64,000 nucleotides of DNA from Nageia nagi (taxonomy: Eukaryota > Pinophyta), in contig JBITNC010000001.1 of assembly GCA_050084985.1 (NCBI GenBank), positions 125,426,001 to 125,490,000 on the forward strand. The letters run 5' to 3'. This document shows positions 33,790-46,797 of this stretch, piece after piece. The notes below the pieces were generated by a model, which saw nothing but the letters and a program-made list of their open reading frames with translations, searched no databases and was not told the origin of the DNA. Numbering within the stretch: the first letter of the stretch is position 1; each line of letters opens with the position of its first letter. A program made the translations under genes and the position numbers.

Positions 33790-35859
33790 TATTCTATTTT
33801 TATGATATATATATAATGTACTTTTATTTCTTGTTATTATGGCTCACATTGCTATGATGATTATGAGATTATAGTTTCTTGATGTACCACTTAGATTATT
33901 TTTATTGTTTGATGGATAGACTGATGATATGTTATGGTATTTCTATGATTCTTGATGCATGGTTTTACATTTTATGTATGCTTGAAATTATGATAAAATA
34001 ACTTATGATGTCATGTTATGTAATTATAATAAACATAATTGTATTTTAATTAATTGATGATGAATAGATGTTAATGATAAATGTAACTTTCAGAATGTAT
34101 GATGCATAGATATAATTGTGAACTATATGATGTATAATTTTGAGGATACTTTTTATAATTTTTAAATAATGATAAAATATATAACATATATCAACAAATT
34201 AATTTGATGATGTTACTAATCTCAAAATTGATTTAATAATAAGTACAATTATAGTTGCTATAAACAATAAATATAATTTATAATTTTAATAAGTTAAGTT
34301 ACTTTAAGTTATTGATAACGTGGAATAACATAGTTGTTTGAATAACTGATTGATTATAAATTGTAGATAATTAACCTATTAATTAATTCAATAATTAATA
34401 ACATATTTTTGAATATTTTTGCGAAATCAGATGCATCATTTTTAGCACTTGGCAATTTTACAATAAAACACTCCACACAACAAACTATACATGAATATCA
34501 ACTATATCTTGGTTTATTGTATTTTTTTTTCGGAATCAGAGCTCATCATCTTCCGCACTTGGCAATTTTCTACAATAAACCACTTGACATAACAAATTAG
34601 TGACTTATGGATGCATATGAACATTAACTTTATCTTGGTTAAGGGAACAATAAATAATCATTCTTATCCTTTCCAAAGAAAAGCAATTTTAATAATGTTC
34701 AATGGTAATAGATAATAGTGAAAATGGCTTAACATAACACACTAGTGACTTCTGGTGAATATGAACATTAACTTTATCTTGGTCAGGGGAACAATAAATA
34801 ATCATTCTTATCCTTTCCAAAGAAAAGCAATTTTAATAATGTTCAATGGTGATGCTATTATCAAGAGGAATGGGTTTAACAAAATGACACAAATGATTTT
34901 AAACATAAACAAAATACAAATTATGACAAAATATTAGGTGATTTTAGATTAACGACCAAGTTATTATAACATCTACCTTATCTTTCTTTATCTTAAGATT
35001 TAACAACCTAAGATGATATCAAACAATATTGTTATATGTTGATAAGAAAATCTATAAACTCCAGTGTGTGCAGTGAGATTCATTTCCCTTCTTAGATCAT
35101 TTGAGATAAAATATCTTAGAGACATTAATAAGCTAGTCTATCCATATGAAACGCATAGTGGTCCATAGGAAAGAAGGTCGCTAACCAAAATGGACATATC
35201 ACCACTCGTAAGGTATGCCCCATTGCCAGATAGGCATCCATAGCCCCGATGAGGATTAACCCCTCGATCCTGCTACAACCTTGCTCTACTGCCAGTCAGG
35301 CGTCCATAGCCCTGGTAGAGGATATTGTAATCACCCAAGAATCATTGTAGCAAGAATTTTTTTTTTCTTTTTTTTTTTTTTATCAAATGATTCTTGGGTT
35401 CGAGATGGAGCGAATAATAGGATAGACACATAACTTTCACTCTTAATATCTCTTAGAATGATTTCATTCAAATTCTCTTCGAATTTTTTAATGTCATAAG
35501 TGTTTGGAGTTTATGGATTTTCCTTTAAACACAAACTTTATGTTTTTCTATCATCTATGGTATATTATTTCTTTATGAAAGAAAAGACAAAGTGAATGTA
35601 GTGATAACAAGGAGATTTATTCTAAAATGACCTTTTCACACATTACACATTTACCGAATAACCACTTTTACAATGACATGCAACATATATTTACATCATA
35701 CAAGGGCAGGGCACCCAATTGCCAAGTGACCTATAGATATTTCCATCTAGGTATATTTTATAATTTTATAATTTTTATGTGTTTTATAATTTTTCAATTT
35801 TTTAGGATTTTATAATTTTTAATTTTTTAGGATTTTATCATTTTTTCTAGGGAATCTAC
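33790..35859. other. Tat noncoding region with two short repeats
   Basis: AT-rich, no gene seen. 34619-34762 and 34763-34850 are direct copies at a 144-bp spacing ('gaacattaactttatcttgg...'). 35190-35325 holds two copies of a motif with 'gccagataggcatccatagccc', followed by a T-rich run at 35350. Confidence 0.65.
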
Positions 35860-37060
35860 TCATGACGGTTCAAATTGAGTTTGAACTACATCAGGATTAA
35901 ATGAACAATGTGTTGAACTAAACAAAAAACTAAAATCTAATACCACTTGATTATGATAAATTTCTAGAACACAATAATCTAAGTGTTCGGATGTCACATT
36001 TTGTGTGATTGAGATGATTTGTTCTCGATGTTTTAAAGTCAGGTTGTGAGTACAATCAACTATTATTTTGGGCTTTTCTATAGGCCACAGAAGATAGAAA
36101 TATATCATTAAATCATATTCTAAGTTAGGAGAACACCATAACTCAAATGCATTGATACAAATAATAACTTGATATCCATTTACTTTGACATCCCAACTGT
36201 AAGATTCACATGCATCATAGAACGTCAGGGCCATTTTCTGTTGTATTTCAAGAGGCATGGAAAAGATATTTGAATACAAAAGAGTAGGAATGTTACGAAT
36301 AACTTTCATAAAGATATCTTTGTCATACCTACTTTCAAACCCGGAAGATAACTTCCATTATTCCACACTCTATGTCCTTTTGATAGTTTTTTCGATAATC
36401 TCATTTCTAACCCTTATTTGATTCATCGTTGTAAGTTCGGCAATATGACAAGCTTGCCTTTTCTCCAACTTTCTTTTCCAAATTATGTGTCGCATTTGCA
36501 TGCAGAGAACATCTATAAATTTGCCTATAATATTGTTGTGACGTTCTAGGAGGAAAAGCCACAAAAGTATTTGAAAAATCACAAATCATCCTTTTATGAG
36601 GTAAATAATGTAAAATTTCATCCATCCATTCTAGGCTTTTAGTTAATTGTTTAACATATTTCAGCCTAACTAAAAGGAGGGAATACTCAGTTAATTGGCA
36701 ATTTATGACGATTCTTGGTATTCCATAAGGCCATTGTAGGCAAAAAGCTATTATTTCTGTGATATTCTTTCCATATGGGTGAAATAGATTTGTGGATCTA
36801 AAATAATGCTTACTTCGTATCCACAAAAAGTGACTTGCCAACCATTATTCATACCAAAAACATATGATATGTTCTTTCATATTGTTATCAATAGTCAATT
36901 GTAAACAATTTAAGAGATTAAGATCAAATCCATGTTTTAAATATGTCAATGCTAAATCACCTGTATATCTTGGTGGTGGAAATCGTACTTGTGTTGGCAT
37001 TATGCTACCTTCAGTAGATTCCTTTGCCAGATTCATCTTTTCTATTTTAATCATTAACAC
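35860..37060 (-). pseudogene. Extra sense ORF of the Tat element with two related modules
   Basis: It begins with its own ATG 80 bp beyond the end of integrase. The first module (37060-36407) is one frame with a single TAA at 36842-36844. The second (36309-35860) is in another frame. The two resemble each other: PRYTGDLALTYLKHG against SRYDKDIFMKVIRNI, then IIAFCLQWPYGIPRIVINC against MIYFYLLWPIEKPKIIVDC, with a similar tail (MICDFSNTF against VVLDFSFLF). I recognise no domain. No signal peptide or membrane segment is clear. The open frame kept over long stretches suggests past selection. It could be an envelope-free accessory protein of this Tat group or a captured host gene. Confidence 0.6.
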
Positions 37061-37141
37061 TTGACAAATATTAATACTTTTATTTATTTATTATTTCAAC
37101 AATAAAATAAAATGAAAGAAAACTAATGTACACATTTTTTT

Positions 37142-38215
37142 TTATGTATAGAAGGGTCGAAGATGCATGATATTTATAGGTTCACACTCTTCATTTCCTT
37201 CTAAGTCAGACAAATGATAAGTTCCTTTACCAAATTTTTTCTTAATGACATATGGTCCTAACCAATTTGGAGCAAACTTATCTCTAAGCTGTCGTTCTAT
37301 TTGTGAAGTTTGTTGATTTTCCTTTAAAACCAAGTCACCTATTTTAAACTCATGAATTAGAGCCCTTTTATCAAAAGCTCATTTTATCCTCTCTGATAAA
37401 CACGTATATGCTCTAAAGCATTAATACATGTTTTTTATAAAATAATAACTAATCTAAGTGAGTTTGTCTTGCTTCTTTGTTGGAATTTTGCTCACTTAGA
37501 CTTACTCTAAGAGATGGTATTTCAAGTTCTATGGGTAGGATGGCTTCTGTTTCGTATACCAAAGAGAATGGTGTTGCCCCAATAGGAGTGCGTACATGGT
37601 ACGATAAGCCCATAAGGCTTTTGGTATTTGAATATGCCAATCTCTATGAGAATCATTTATTATTTTTGCTAAGATGTTCTCGAATAGTTTTATTAGTAGC
37701 CTCTACCTGTCCATTGCCTTGTGGATAATATGGAGTAGAAAAACTTTTTTTAATTTTATATTTATCACATATTTGTTTTACATCCTTATTTTTCAAATTT
37801 TTTCCATTATCCATAATTAATTGGTTTGGTACACCAAATCTACATATAATATAATTTTCTATAAAATTTACGATTTGTGAACCAATGGTGGAAGTCATGG
37901 GAATAGCCTCTACCCATTTAGTAAAATATTCAGTTGTTGTAATTATGAACTTGTGTCCACCAGAAGATGTAGGTGTAATTTGTCCTATTAAATCTAATTC
38001 CCATTTAGAGAATGGACAAAGTGATTGTATAGGATGTAGTTCTTGAGATGGTTGTGAAAATAAATGAGCGTATTGTTGACATTTAAAACATTTTTTAACA
38101 TATTCACAACAATCTTTTTCCATAGTCGCCAATAATACCCCATTCGTATTAATTTTTTACAATTGCAACACCATTAAAATGTCCTCCACATGTTCCATCA
38201 TGGGTAGAGGATATA
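37142..38215 (-). pseudogene. Tat integrase
   Basis: Zinc domain: HDGTCGGHFNG at 38150-38215 (another frame), then CFKC in 37653-38132. Catalytic core: WELDLIGQI, then LIMDNGKNL and GQVEATNKTI give the D, D, E triad. C-terminal part: 37449-37640 and 37142-37333 (FAPNWLGPYVIKKKFGKGTY and LEGNEECEPINIMHLRPF), typical of the Tat integrase end. At least two frameshifts. Confidence 0.9.
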
Positions 38216-38542
38216 GCCTTTTTAACGTCATTCCATTCAAGACATCTGAGCAAAATACCATTAAAATTTCATCGATGCAAGATATCCCCTATCAAACAAT
38301 ATTTATTGCTTTAATTTTAAAAGCTCTCGTGATGATTTATTAATGTTTACAGGAAGAATTTCAAATTTTAAAAAATTTGTCAATTCTTTGTACCAATTAT
38401 CTTTATAGTTACGTCAATATTTAATACACTTTTTTCTTCATCTTCCTTTGTAATGATGATTGAGATAATTGAATTATTTCCACTTGAATAGAGGATTTTT
38501 TAGGATCTTCTGGGATAAGAGATCCAATAGAAGCCATAGCAT

Positions 38543-38890
38543 CTAAAATCTATTAGATGATCTTGGTACTACTATACTAAATTGGTCAAAAAAATTTAAT
38601 AATTTCTCAACTAACGCTTTATACTTTTGAAGTAAAGGCTCTTTACATTGATAAATTCCTTTCACTTGATTGACGATGAGTAAAGAATCTCCAATAAGCT
38701 TTATTCTTTTAAGTTTTAATTTAACAGCAATTTTTAATACTAATATCAAAACTTCATATTCTGCATTATTATTAGTACAAGGAAATTTTAGTTTAAATGA
38801 ATAAGGTATAGGGATCCCTTGCGGTGTTATAAATACAACACCTGCTCCACCACCTTGTTCACATCGAGAACCATCAAAGTGTATTGTCAT
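38543..38890 (-). pseudogene. Second RNase H (aRH) of the Tat element
   Basis: IHFDGSRCEQGGGAGVVF, NNAEYEVLILVLKIA and LIGDSLLIVNQVKG show the three acidic residues (D, E, D) of RNase H fold enzymes in the plant cellular (archaeal) form. Its place between the first RNase H and integrase is diagnostic of Tat elements. The 3' end of the domain is damaged. Confidence 0.9.
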
Positions 38891-38935
38891 ATCCCAATCA
38901 TCTTTAGATTCTACAAGTATTTCAATTTCATCTAA

Positions 38936-40641
38936 TTAAAACACCCCATCATCAGGTAATTCAATGACAAGTGGTTTATTATCTTGCAATGGAGCATCAG
39001 CGAGATAATCAACAATTACTTGTCCTTTTATTAACTTTTGTCCAATAAAATGTAAATCAAATTCAGTTAAATGTATTATCCACTTTGCAATTCTTGAATT
39101 TTGATATGTTTTATTCATCATATATTTCAATGGATCCATTTTAAAATGACATATGTTGTATGATTAAGCATATAATGTCGAAGTTTTTTAGTAGCAAAAA
39201 TGACAGCAAGACATAATTTTTCCAAATATATATTTTAATCTCGTAGCTCGCTAGGGTTCTACTCAGATAATATATAGCTTGCTCTTTATTTGTTCATTCT
39301 TTTGAGCAAGCATTGTTTCTAAAGCATTTTTCAGTAGCAGAGATATATAACAAAAAAGGTACATCTTTTCTTGGTGGACTTAAGACAGGAGGCGATAATA
39401 AATATCTTTTAATTTCATCGAATGCATCTTGTTGCTCTTTGCCCCAATGATATTCGATCCCCTTTTTTAATAATTTTGTAAATGGTTTACATTTATCAGA
39501 AAGTTGAGCTATAAACCTTCTAATGGCTTGTAACTTACTTGTAAACTTTGTAATTGTTTTAGATTTGCAGGAGGTGGCATGTCGACTACTGCCTTCACTT
39601 TACTAGATCTATTTCAATTCCTCGTCGAGACATATAAATCCTAATAATTTTCCTGAAGTTACACCAAAAAACATTTTTTTGGATTTAATCTTACTTTATG
39701 TTGTAATAATCTATTAAGACTTTAATTAGATCTTTTCCATGATCTACTCGATATTTAGATCTAACCAACAAATCATCGACATAATCTTCTACTATGTCAT
39801 GTATATAAACATGGAATATATAAGTCATAGCTCTTTGATAAGTTGCCTTGACATTTTTCAATCCAAAAGGCATAACTTTATAACAAAAGGTACCCCAAGG
39901 AGTTATAAAAGCTTTTATGTTGATCTTCAGTAGCTACTTTTATTTGATTATAACCAGAAAAACCCGTCCATTAATGATAAATATCATGTCCTTGTTGAGT
40001 CTACCAAACTATCAATGCTAGGTATAGGGAAATCATCTTTAGGACAAACTTTGTTAAGATCACGAAAATCTTGCATATTCTTATTTTTCCACTTGGTTTT
40101 TTCACAGTTACCATATTAGATATCCAATCTGAGTAATCTATAGGTTGTATAAATTTAGCTTCTAATAACTTTTGAAGTTCTTCTTTTACCATTAATGCTA
40201 TAGTAGGATGCATTTTACATTAATTTTTTTTTAACAGGTTTAGCATCAGGCTTTAATGCTAAATTATGTACTACTAACTTAGGATCTATTCCTAGCATGT
40301 CTGCATATGACCATGCGAAAAACCTTTTCTTGTTCTTTTAATAAGGTTATAATTTCCTCTTGTTCATTTTCTGTGAGGTTTTCTCCTAATTGAATAATTT
40401 TAGGATTTTGAGGATCCATACTAATATTTATTTCTAAGACTTTTTCAGTAAGCATATGCGATCCTTCTTCTAATTGATTTGGTACTGGTATCCAGCCATT
40501 ATCGTTAACACTATATTCTTCATCGTATTCTTGAATTTGTTCATTCGTGCATACTTGACTTTCATAGGAACCAAGTATGTGATCTACTGTTTTTGAATTC
40601 ATGTACCGAAGGATTAGATGATATAAGAGAAAAATCAGCAA
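38936..40641 (-). pseudogene. Tat reverse transcriptase and first RNase H
   Basis: 40279-40641 is the linker upstream of RT. 40001-40213 is the RT start (MVKEELQKLLEAKFIQPIDY, VTVKKPSGKIRI). 39691-39873 has MPFGLKNVKATYQRAM and the catalytic YVDD. 39200-39600 is the thumb/RNase H connection, and 38936-39139 the RNase H end (KWIIHLTEFDLHFIGQKLIKG). Broken by several frameshifts, but the catalytic motif is kept. Confidence 0.9.
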
Positions 40642-41399
40642 TTACTTCATCTGTAAAAGTATTGGCTATTATTTGATTAAATTTTGATTTTCGTTAACTT
40701 CATCTATTTGTTCATTATTTTGATCTTCAATATCATTCTCTTTTATTGTAACCATATTTACCGATGATATATCTGAATATGAAATGATTGATGATTCGAT
40801 ATTTTTATTTATTTTTTCTTGTATATGTCTTGGTAAACATGAATGATTCTAGAGTGGCTCAATATTATTAATAAAGAGCATTTCAACACCTTCTAAGACA
40901 TCCATTTCACTTAATTGTTCTTCTCTTATATCAATAATTTCTTGTACTATGGATTCTTTCTCTAAAATTTCTTCATTATAATCCAAATTCTCTTCTCCTA
41001 AATTTTTAATTTAGCAAGATTTTCACATTTATTTTGATAACCTAATCCACTTTTATCAGTGGGATATTGGTATTGTAATTCAATTATCTCTCTGGACCTT
41101 GTTCATATCGACCCAATCCTTGTCCTTGCCAATTACATTTGTTAAAATAGTTTAAGACAAATATTCTTGAACATGGCGATAAATATTTCATATCATTATT
41201 GAAAATTTCCTTCATATGTTTGATTGGGTATTGTTGACACAAGATCCCCTATCCCGCATAGATGAAGTTGTCTGATTAGGTACTTCTCCTAAAGGCACTA
41301 TTTGTCCAATCACACTAGGTGATTCAGATACTTTACCCACTTCTTGTGATGAAGGTATGTTAAATACCACATCATCTATGTCATATTCTCCCTATCCCT

Positions 41400-42060
41400 A
41401 AATCCATTAATTTAATTTTTACTGGATATACATCGGATGAGTTATTATTAGATGTAGTATTTACTTGTTTTGATGAAGAAGCTCCATATTTTTCGTCTAA
41501 AGTTTTAGCAACTTTTTCCAATTATTTTTATCTTGTATAACTATATCACCTTTTCCTTTTATGACTTCGGATTGATTTGTACTTTTATTCATCAATATAG
41601 TTGATAAATTAGGAGACGGTAAGGTCACTTTATTTGGATCAAAAATTAAATTACAATGTGAGTAAGGATCTAGATCTTCAAACACCCAATGAACTTTATC
41701 TTTATAAATGTATTTTAAAATCCATGATAAGTTGATGGAACACATTGCATTTCTCTAATCCATGGACTCCTAAAAGAACATTGTATTGTATAATATTTCC
41801 TTTTATTATATGTAATAAAGTTTAAAGTTTTAGCCCCTACTGTAATCGGTAGCACTATTGATCCCAAAGTTGAACACACTGCATCATTAAACCCTAATTT
41901 GTAAAGAAGGAGCTAAAATAAGGAATCTGATAAATTCAAATTTTTGTATGCAGCATCTAAAATTATATTTATAGCTGAACCTTCATCTATCAAATTCTTT
42001 TAAATAATTTCCCATCTACTTTACCTATTATATGTAAAGTGGATCAAGTCGCCTGCTCCA
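41400..42060 (-). pseudogene. Tat aspartic protease region
   Basis: At about 41945-41995 the minus strand reads LIDEGSAINIILDAAY, a retropepsin-like active site with the DEGS variant seen in some plant Tat elements. 41497-41745 contains the downstream CSINLSWILKYIYKDKVHW block. Frames are broken. Confidence 0.65.
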
Positions 42061-42269
42061 TCGTTATTTAATTTTTCTTGTTGTAGAAGGTGATGCTAGG
42101 TTGTTGAGATATCCTCAAACTTTCCACTATTGAAATAAAATTATCGAGGTTACTAGTATCCACTTGAATTTCTTGTAGAATTTGATTCATGGCCTCCCTA
42201 TAACTCTCAGACTGTTGTAATAATTCAAATAAGGTCATCTTCATTGAGACATTTTTAATTGTCATTGAA

Positions 42270-45025
42270 GAGCACCTTTTATCGAAACTTTAGGTTGTTG
42301 TGGAGGAGGTATAGGTTGTATATTAATTGGGTTTGCTATCGATTTATTTTTTCATGGATTATCTTATTTATTCTGATATTGTTGTGCTCTTGTGGCTATA
42401 CCAATCATATGTATTGAATCATCTATAGTTCCTATAAATGGTATATCCTTATTATTCCATGTATAGTTCATTTGGTTTGGGATGGTTGCTACATTGTTAG
42501 CTTGATGTGAAGGTAAGGGGTTTTGATATATCCCTAAATTTTGATTCGAAGGCACAACAGGATTATCCACATCTATTTTTCGACTATCTATCAAGTCTTG
42601 AATTTTATGTTGTAAAATTCAACATCTATTTGTATTATGTCCTTTTTGCCTATGATAAGCACAAAATTCATTTTCCTTATACCATTTGCTTCCCTTAGCA
42701 TTAGGATTTTTAGGTTTTATATCAGGTAATCTAATCATACCATTATCACATAATTTTTTAAGTATTTCGTTCTAATGGTTCTGCTAATGGGGTAAAATTT
42801 CTTTTAGGCTTAGGTTCAACATTTTCTTCAATTTTTGAAGCTTGACCAGAATCTTTTGTCATAGCTATTTGATTGTTTTGTGGTTGTTTAGTACTGTTCT
42901 CATATTGATTACCCTTTTTGTATTCTTTTTTCTTGAGCTTTAGTTCTCCATCTTGAATTTTAACTCTTTCTATAACTACTGCCTGAGCAATAGCTTCTTC
43001 AAAAGTTTTATGTTGTTGAATTTGGAGAAACTGGCTATTGGTCTTAAACAACTTTGACTAAATAATTTAACCAATTCCTCTTGTGGTATTGTGTAAGGCA
43101 TACTAGTAAGTAAACTCGCCATCTTGATATATAATCTTGTATAGTTTCATCAGAAACTATTGTAATCTTGTAAGATTAGTAATTGAAGATCTTTCTTTAA
43201 TATTGATTCTAAAGTGTTCAAGAAATTGATTTGCCAATTGTTCGAAGTATATAAACTATGTATAGGTAAACTATTATACCAATCCAAAGTTGGCCTGCGA
43301 GTGTCATAGGAAATATATGTAACATTAATGAATCATCATTGGCTATCTATAACTAGAGAATGTAAATTTTCTCAAGTGTTCTTTGGGATCCTCTTTTCCT
43401 TTGAATGGTTCTATCTTAGGAAATTCAAACCTATATGGTAGTTTCTTTTTTGGAACATTTGGATGAATAGGTTCATTGCAAATATTCTTGTAATTTAACT
43501 TTTTAAGTCCTTGAACATTCATTTCTCGATTTATAAATCCTTCATAAAGTCTTCTAATTCTTTATCGGTTATATGACCTTGAGTGTGTTTATGATACCTT
43601 CGAGTATTCGGATCTTTTTCGAAATTGATCTTGAAATGTAAGACTCATAGTTAGAAGGAAACTCTGATGGTGGTGGAGGTAATATTTTAAGAGGTGAATG
43701 TCATCGCGGAATAGGGATTTTAGGAGGTCTTTGAGATATCCCTTTTCCATGTAGATCTTTTCCTTTGTAATCAGATTGTCTTGTTTGATTTTGGGTTTGT
43801 TCAACCCAACTTTTAATAGAATCTTACTTTTGTTTATCATATAATTTTTGAAGTTCTAGTTCCTTATCCATTTCCTTTTGTAATAAAATGGTATCTCTCT
43901 ATCCATTGCTTCTTGTTTGTCTAAATAAGGATCTCGATATCTTTGTATTTGACTTCCTTAGGAGTTTCGAATTTCAAATTCCTTATTTTTTGATATTCAT
44001 CCCACTGTATTTGTTTTTCTTTCTCCATACATAGATATTGTTCCCTTTTTATTTTTTCATTTTCTAATTCTTTAAGTTGTAATTCCTATAAACGAAGTTG
44101 AATCTCATGCTCTTTATGAAATCTTTTCTTTTCTTGTTCAGGAACTCATTTCTTTCTTTGTTTGCTTGTTCTTGTTCTATGAATTTCCTTTTATCTTAAG
44201 AAGTTTATCTTCCATTTCTTTTAATTTATTCTCTTGTTCTTGAATTTTAATGAATTCATCAACTTCCTTTAGAAGATATTGCATCTTGCGGCCTTTTTAA
44301 TATCATCAGCATGTATTTCCTGTGAATTTTTGACGGCTTTTGTTTTACATAATCGTCGTTCTTCTAGTTCTTCATAGGAAGGTATCTCTTCTATTTTGTA
44401 CTTAGATGTCCTTCTATGTAATCCTCCCTTTGAAGAATAAGATTTCTCCATTTGTTTCATTGAAGGAGCTCTTTGAGATAAATTAATCAAAGGTATTGAT
44501 GCTTCATTTCTTCCTAATTTGAAAAAAAAAGAAGATCCCTCTTTTTGAATTAAAGAACTAAATTTTTCGACCATCTAATAATTGACGAATGACTCTTTCA
44601 TATTTAACTTTATATGGCTTAGTCTCTGGTACCGCTATGTTTCGACCTGAGATTTAGCCTCGTCAATTTCTAAGTTATCAAGCCTTTGGTCTAATTTTTC
44701 TACATCTCCTGGTAAACTAGAGGACATCTTAGGAATAGCCCTATGATTAGCTAGGCGATGATGAATTTCAATTAACTCTTCATCTAACACTTGCATTCCA
44801 GCCTTGGTAATAGGATCTTCTATATTTTGTTTTTGCAATCTAGTTTGATCATAACCACAATCCCAATCTTTACTTACATAACGAACTATCTTGGATCTGA
44901 TTCATCTAAAGGAGGTGGCCTCCTAATTGAATACTCTATCAAATCCATATATCTAAATCTATTTCTTATATTTCAAATGGGTGTTCTTGCATTTTCTTAG
45001 CGGTCATACTTCTAGTTTGAACCAT
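42270..45025 (-). pseudogene. Tat gag
   Basis: The ATG at 45025 begins MVQTRSMTAKKMQEHPFEI and a stop follows. A long Lys/Glu/Gln-rich, probably coiled-coil, region spans 44838 to 43589. The gag domain is at about 43530-43050 (FEFPKIEPFKGKEDPKEHLR), then 43051-42758. A zinc-finger-like FCAYHRQKGHNTNRC is at about 42690-42634 and a C-terminal part at 42364-42594. The finger and the following KIQDLIDSRKI resemble the TR-GAG protein. Numerous 1-base indels. Confidence 0.8.
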
Positions 45026-46777
45026 TTTTAGATATCATAAATAAGCATCGTAAACAAGAAACTCTATTTTTATCTTTTAGATTATATTTTTGAGAAAACA
45101 ATTTAATGCATAAATAGCCTATATGCAAACCTACTTTTAAGATGTGATTATCTTCTTTAACTTTTCGCATATTTTTAATGTTCTGAATTAAATGAACGAT
45201 ATGGGTTGTTTATTTTTAATCTTTTTAATTTTCCTAGTTTGTTTTGACTAGTCAAGTGTTAAACAAGGTAGGTTGGGTAATTCTAATGTTTGCAAGTTTC
45301 TATGGCTTTTGGCTTGGTTCTAGATGAGTCTCCTTTTTTGACTCCTACCTAAAGGAAAGTTACCTTGGTCATCACCTCCAAGTGTAACTGGCTCTATGGT
45401 TTCAAGTGTGTTATGTCAGTGGTTACAAAGAAGTAAGAATTAACGGTTGGTAGTGACATCCAACTCGTTAATGTTCAATTATTCCTTTAAGGCCTTATGA
45501 AATGCATTTAAAAAGTAAAATACATTTATGCATACTACCCTCCAAACATTCATGTCCATTTACTTATTTTATCTTAATGTGATATAATCAAAAAGTTTAT
45601 CTTAAGTGAGTCTTGACCTTAATAAACCCATTATTCTTTTTAATTATAATGTGATTCATTATCCAACCTCTTAATGATGTTCATTAACCCCTTCCAGCTG
45701 TGGAAGTATTATGTGTAATAAATTCCCTCTTCTTACTGGTCACATATCTCTTCGACCTCCAATGGAGTGGTAAGAGCAGACTTGGTAAGAAGCCGTTAAG
45801 TGTAGATAAATTAGTTAAGCGAGGTTCAATTACTCCTCCAAGAGTCACATATCCCTTCGACCTCCAATGGAGTGGTAAGGGAACATCTTTAAGAGTGTTA
45901 ATGTGAAGTATATTTCCAAATAGATGTGAATAAATTTTACCTCTTTCACTTAACTTATTTTGATCACTTAAGATCGCTTGAAGCGCAAAAGTGAGAGCAT
46001 ACTTTTTAAGTGAAAGTACTTAATGTATTCAAATCCCTCCAATTCATTAACCTTTTAATATGATTTATACTACCCAAAACCCAATTCATTTACCTTAGGT
46101 TCATTCCAAATTAAGTGTAATTCATTTACTCCTTCCAATAGTGGAAGTATTAAGTGTAGTAAATTATTCCTCTTACTATCACATATCCCTTCGACCTCCA
46201 TTGGAGTGGTAAGGGCAGACTTGGTAAGAGGTCATTATGTGTGATAAATTAACCAAATTAAAATTAGTGTGAAAAAAGAGACATTTAATTATTCCTTCTT
46301 ATCAAGTCTATTTTGGTCACCTTAGATCGCATAAAAGCAAAGGGAGAGCATAAGTAGGCAAGATAAAAAATATTAATGGTACGTATCCTTAACCCAAAAG
46401 AAAAAACAAACAACATTATTCATAACATACATTAAATAAAAATGCATTTAAAGTTTTTGCTACCCATTTTCTACATGCACTCTAGCAAAGAGATCACAAT
46501 AAATTTTATCGACTGTCATTTTAAATGCCTACTTACGTTTACTGTATTTACATCAGATTTAGAAAACATACCAATTTTATAGCAATTTGATGATTTTATA
46601 GAGATCGTTGGCAATTTTTGTATGATCGTCGATGATCCAGAAAACAAAACAAAACAACAGATCAAAAAATTAAGTTAGTTTCTAATTCCACAAGATGCAA
46701 AAGATTTAAAAATATAATCAAAACAATATGTAATTGATCCTATTTTTTGCTTCAATTCTCTGAATGCATGCAAGGGG
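45026..46777 (-). other. Tat leader with repeats
   Basis: A 1.75-kb leader. Three copies of TCACATATCCCTTCGACC followed by TCCAATGGAGTGGTAAG start at about 45739, 45844 and 46179. CTCCAATGGAG is an inverted repeat inside an outer CTTAC/GTAAG pair. A second repeat 'agatcgc...aaagtgagagcat' occurs near 45970 and 46325. Two palindromic GATCG motifs lie at 46604-46638. Confidence 0.7.
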
Positions 46778-46794
46778 CCCTCCTTCTAGCGCCA
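46778..46794 (-). other. Tat primer binding site
   Basis: The minus strand reads TGGCGCTAGAAGGAGGG three bases inside the 5' LTR, the form found in Tat-type gypsy elements. The tRNA is not identified. Confidence 0.85.
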
Positions 46795-46797
46795 GAT

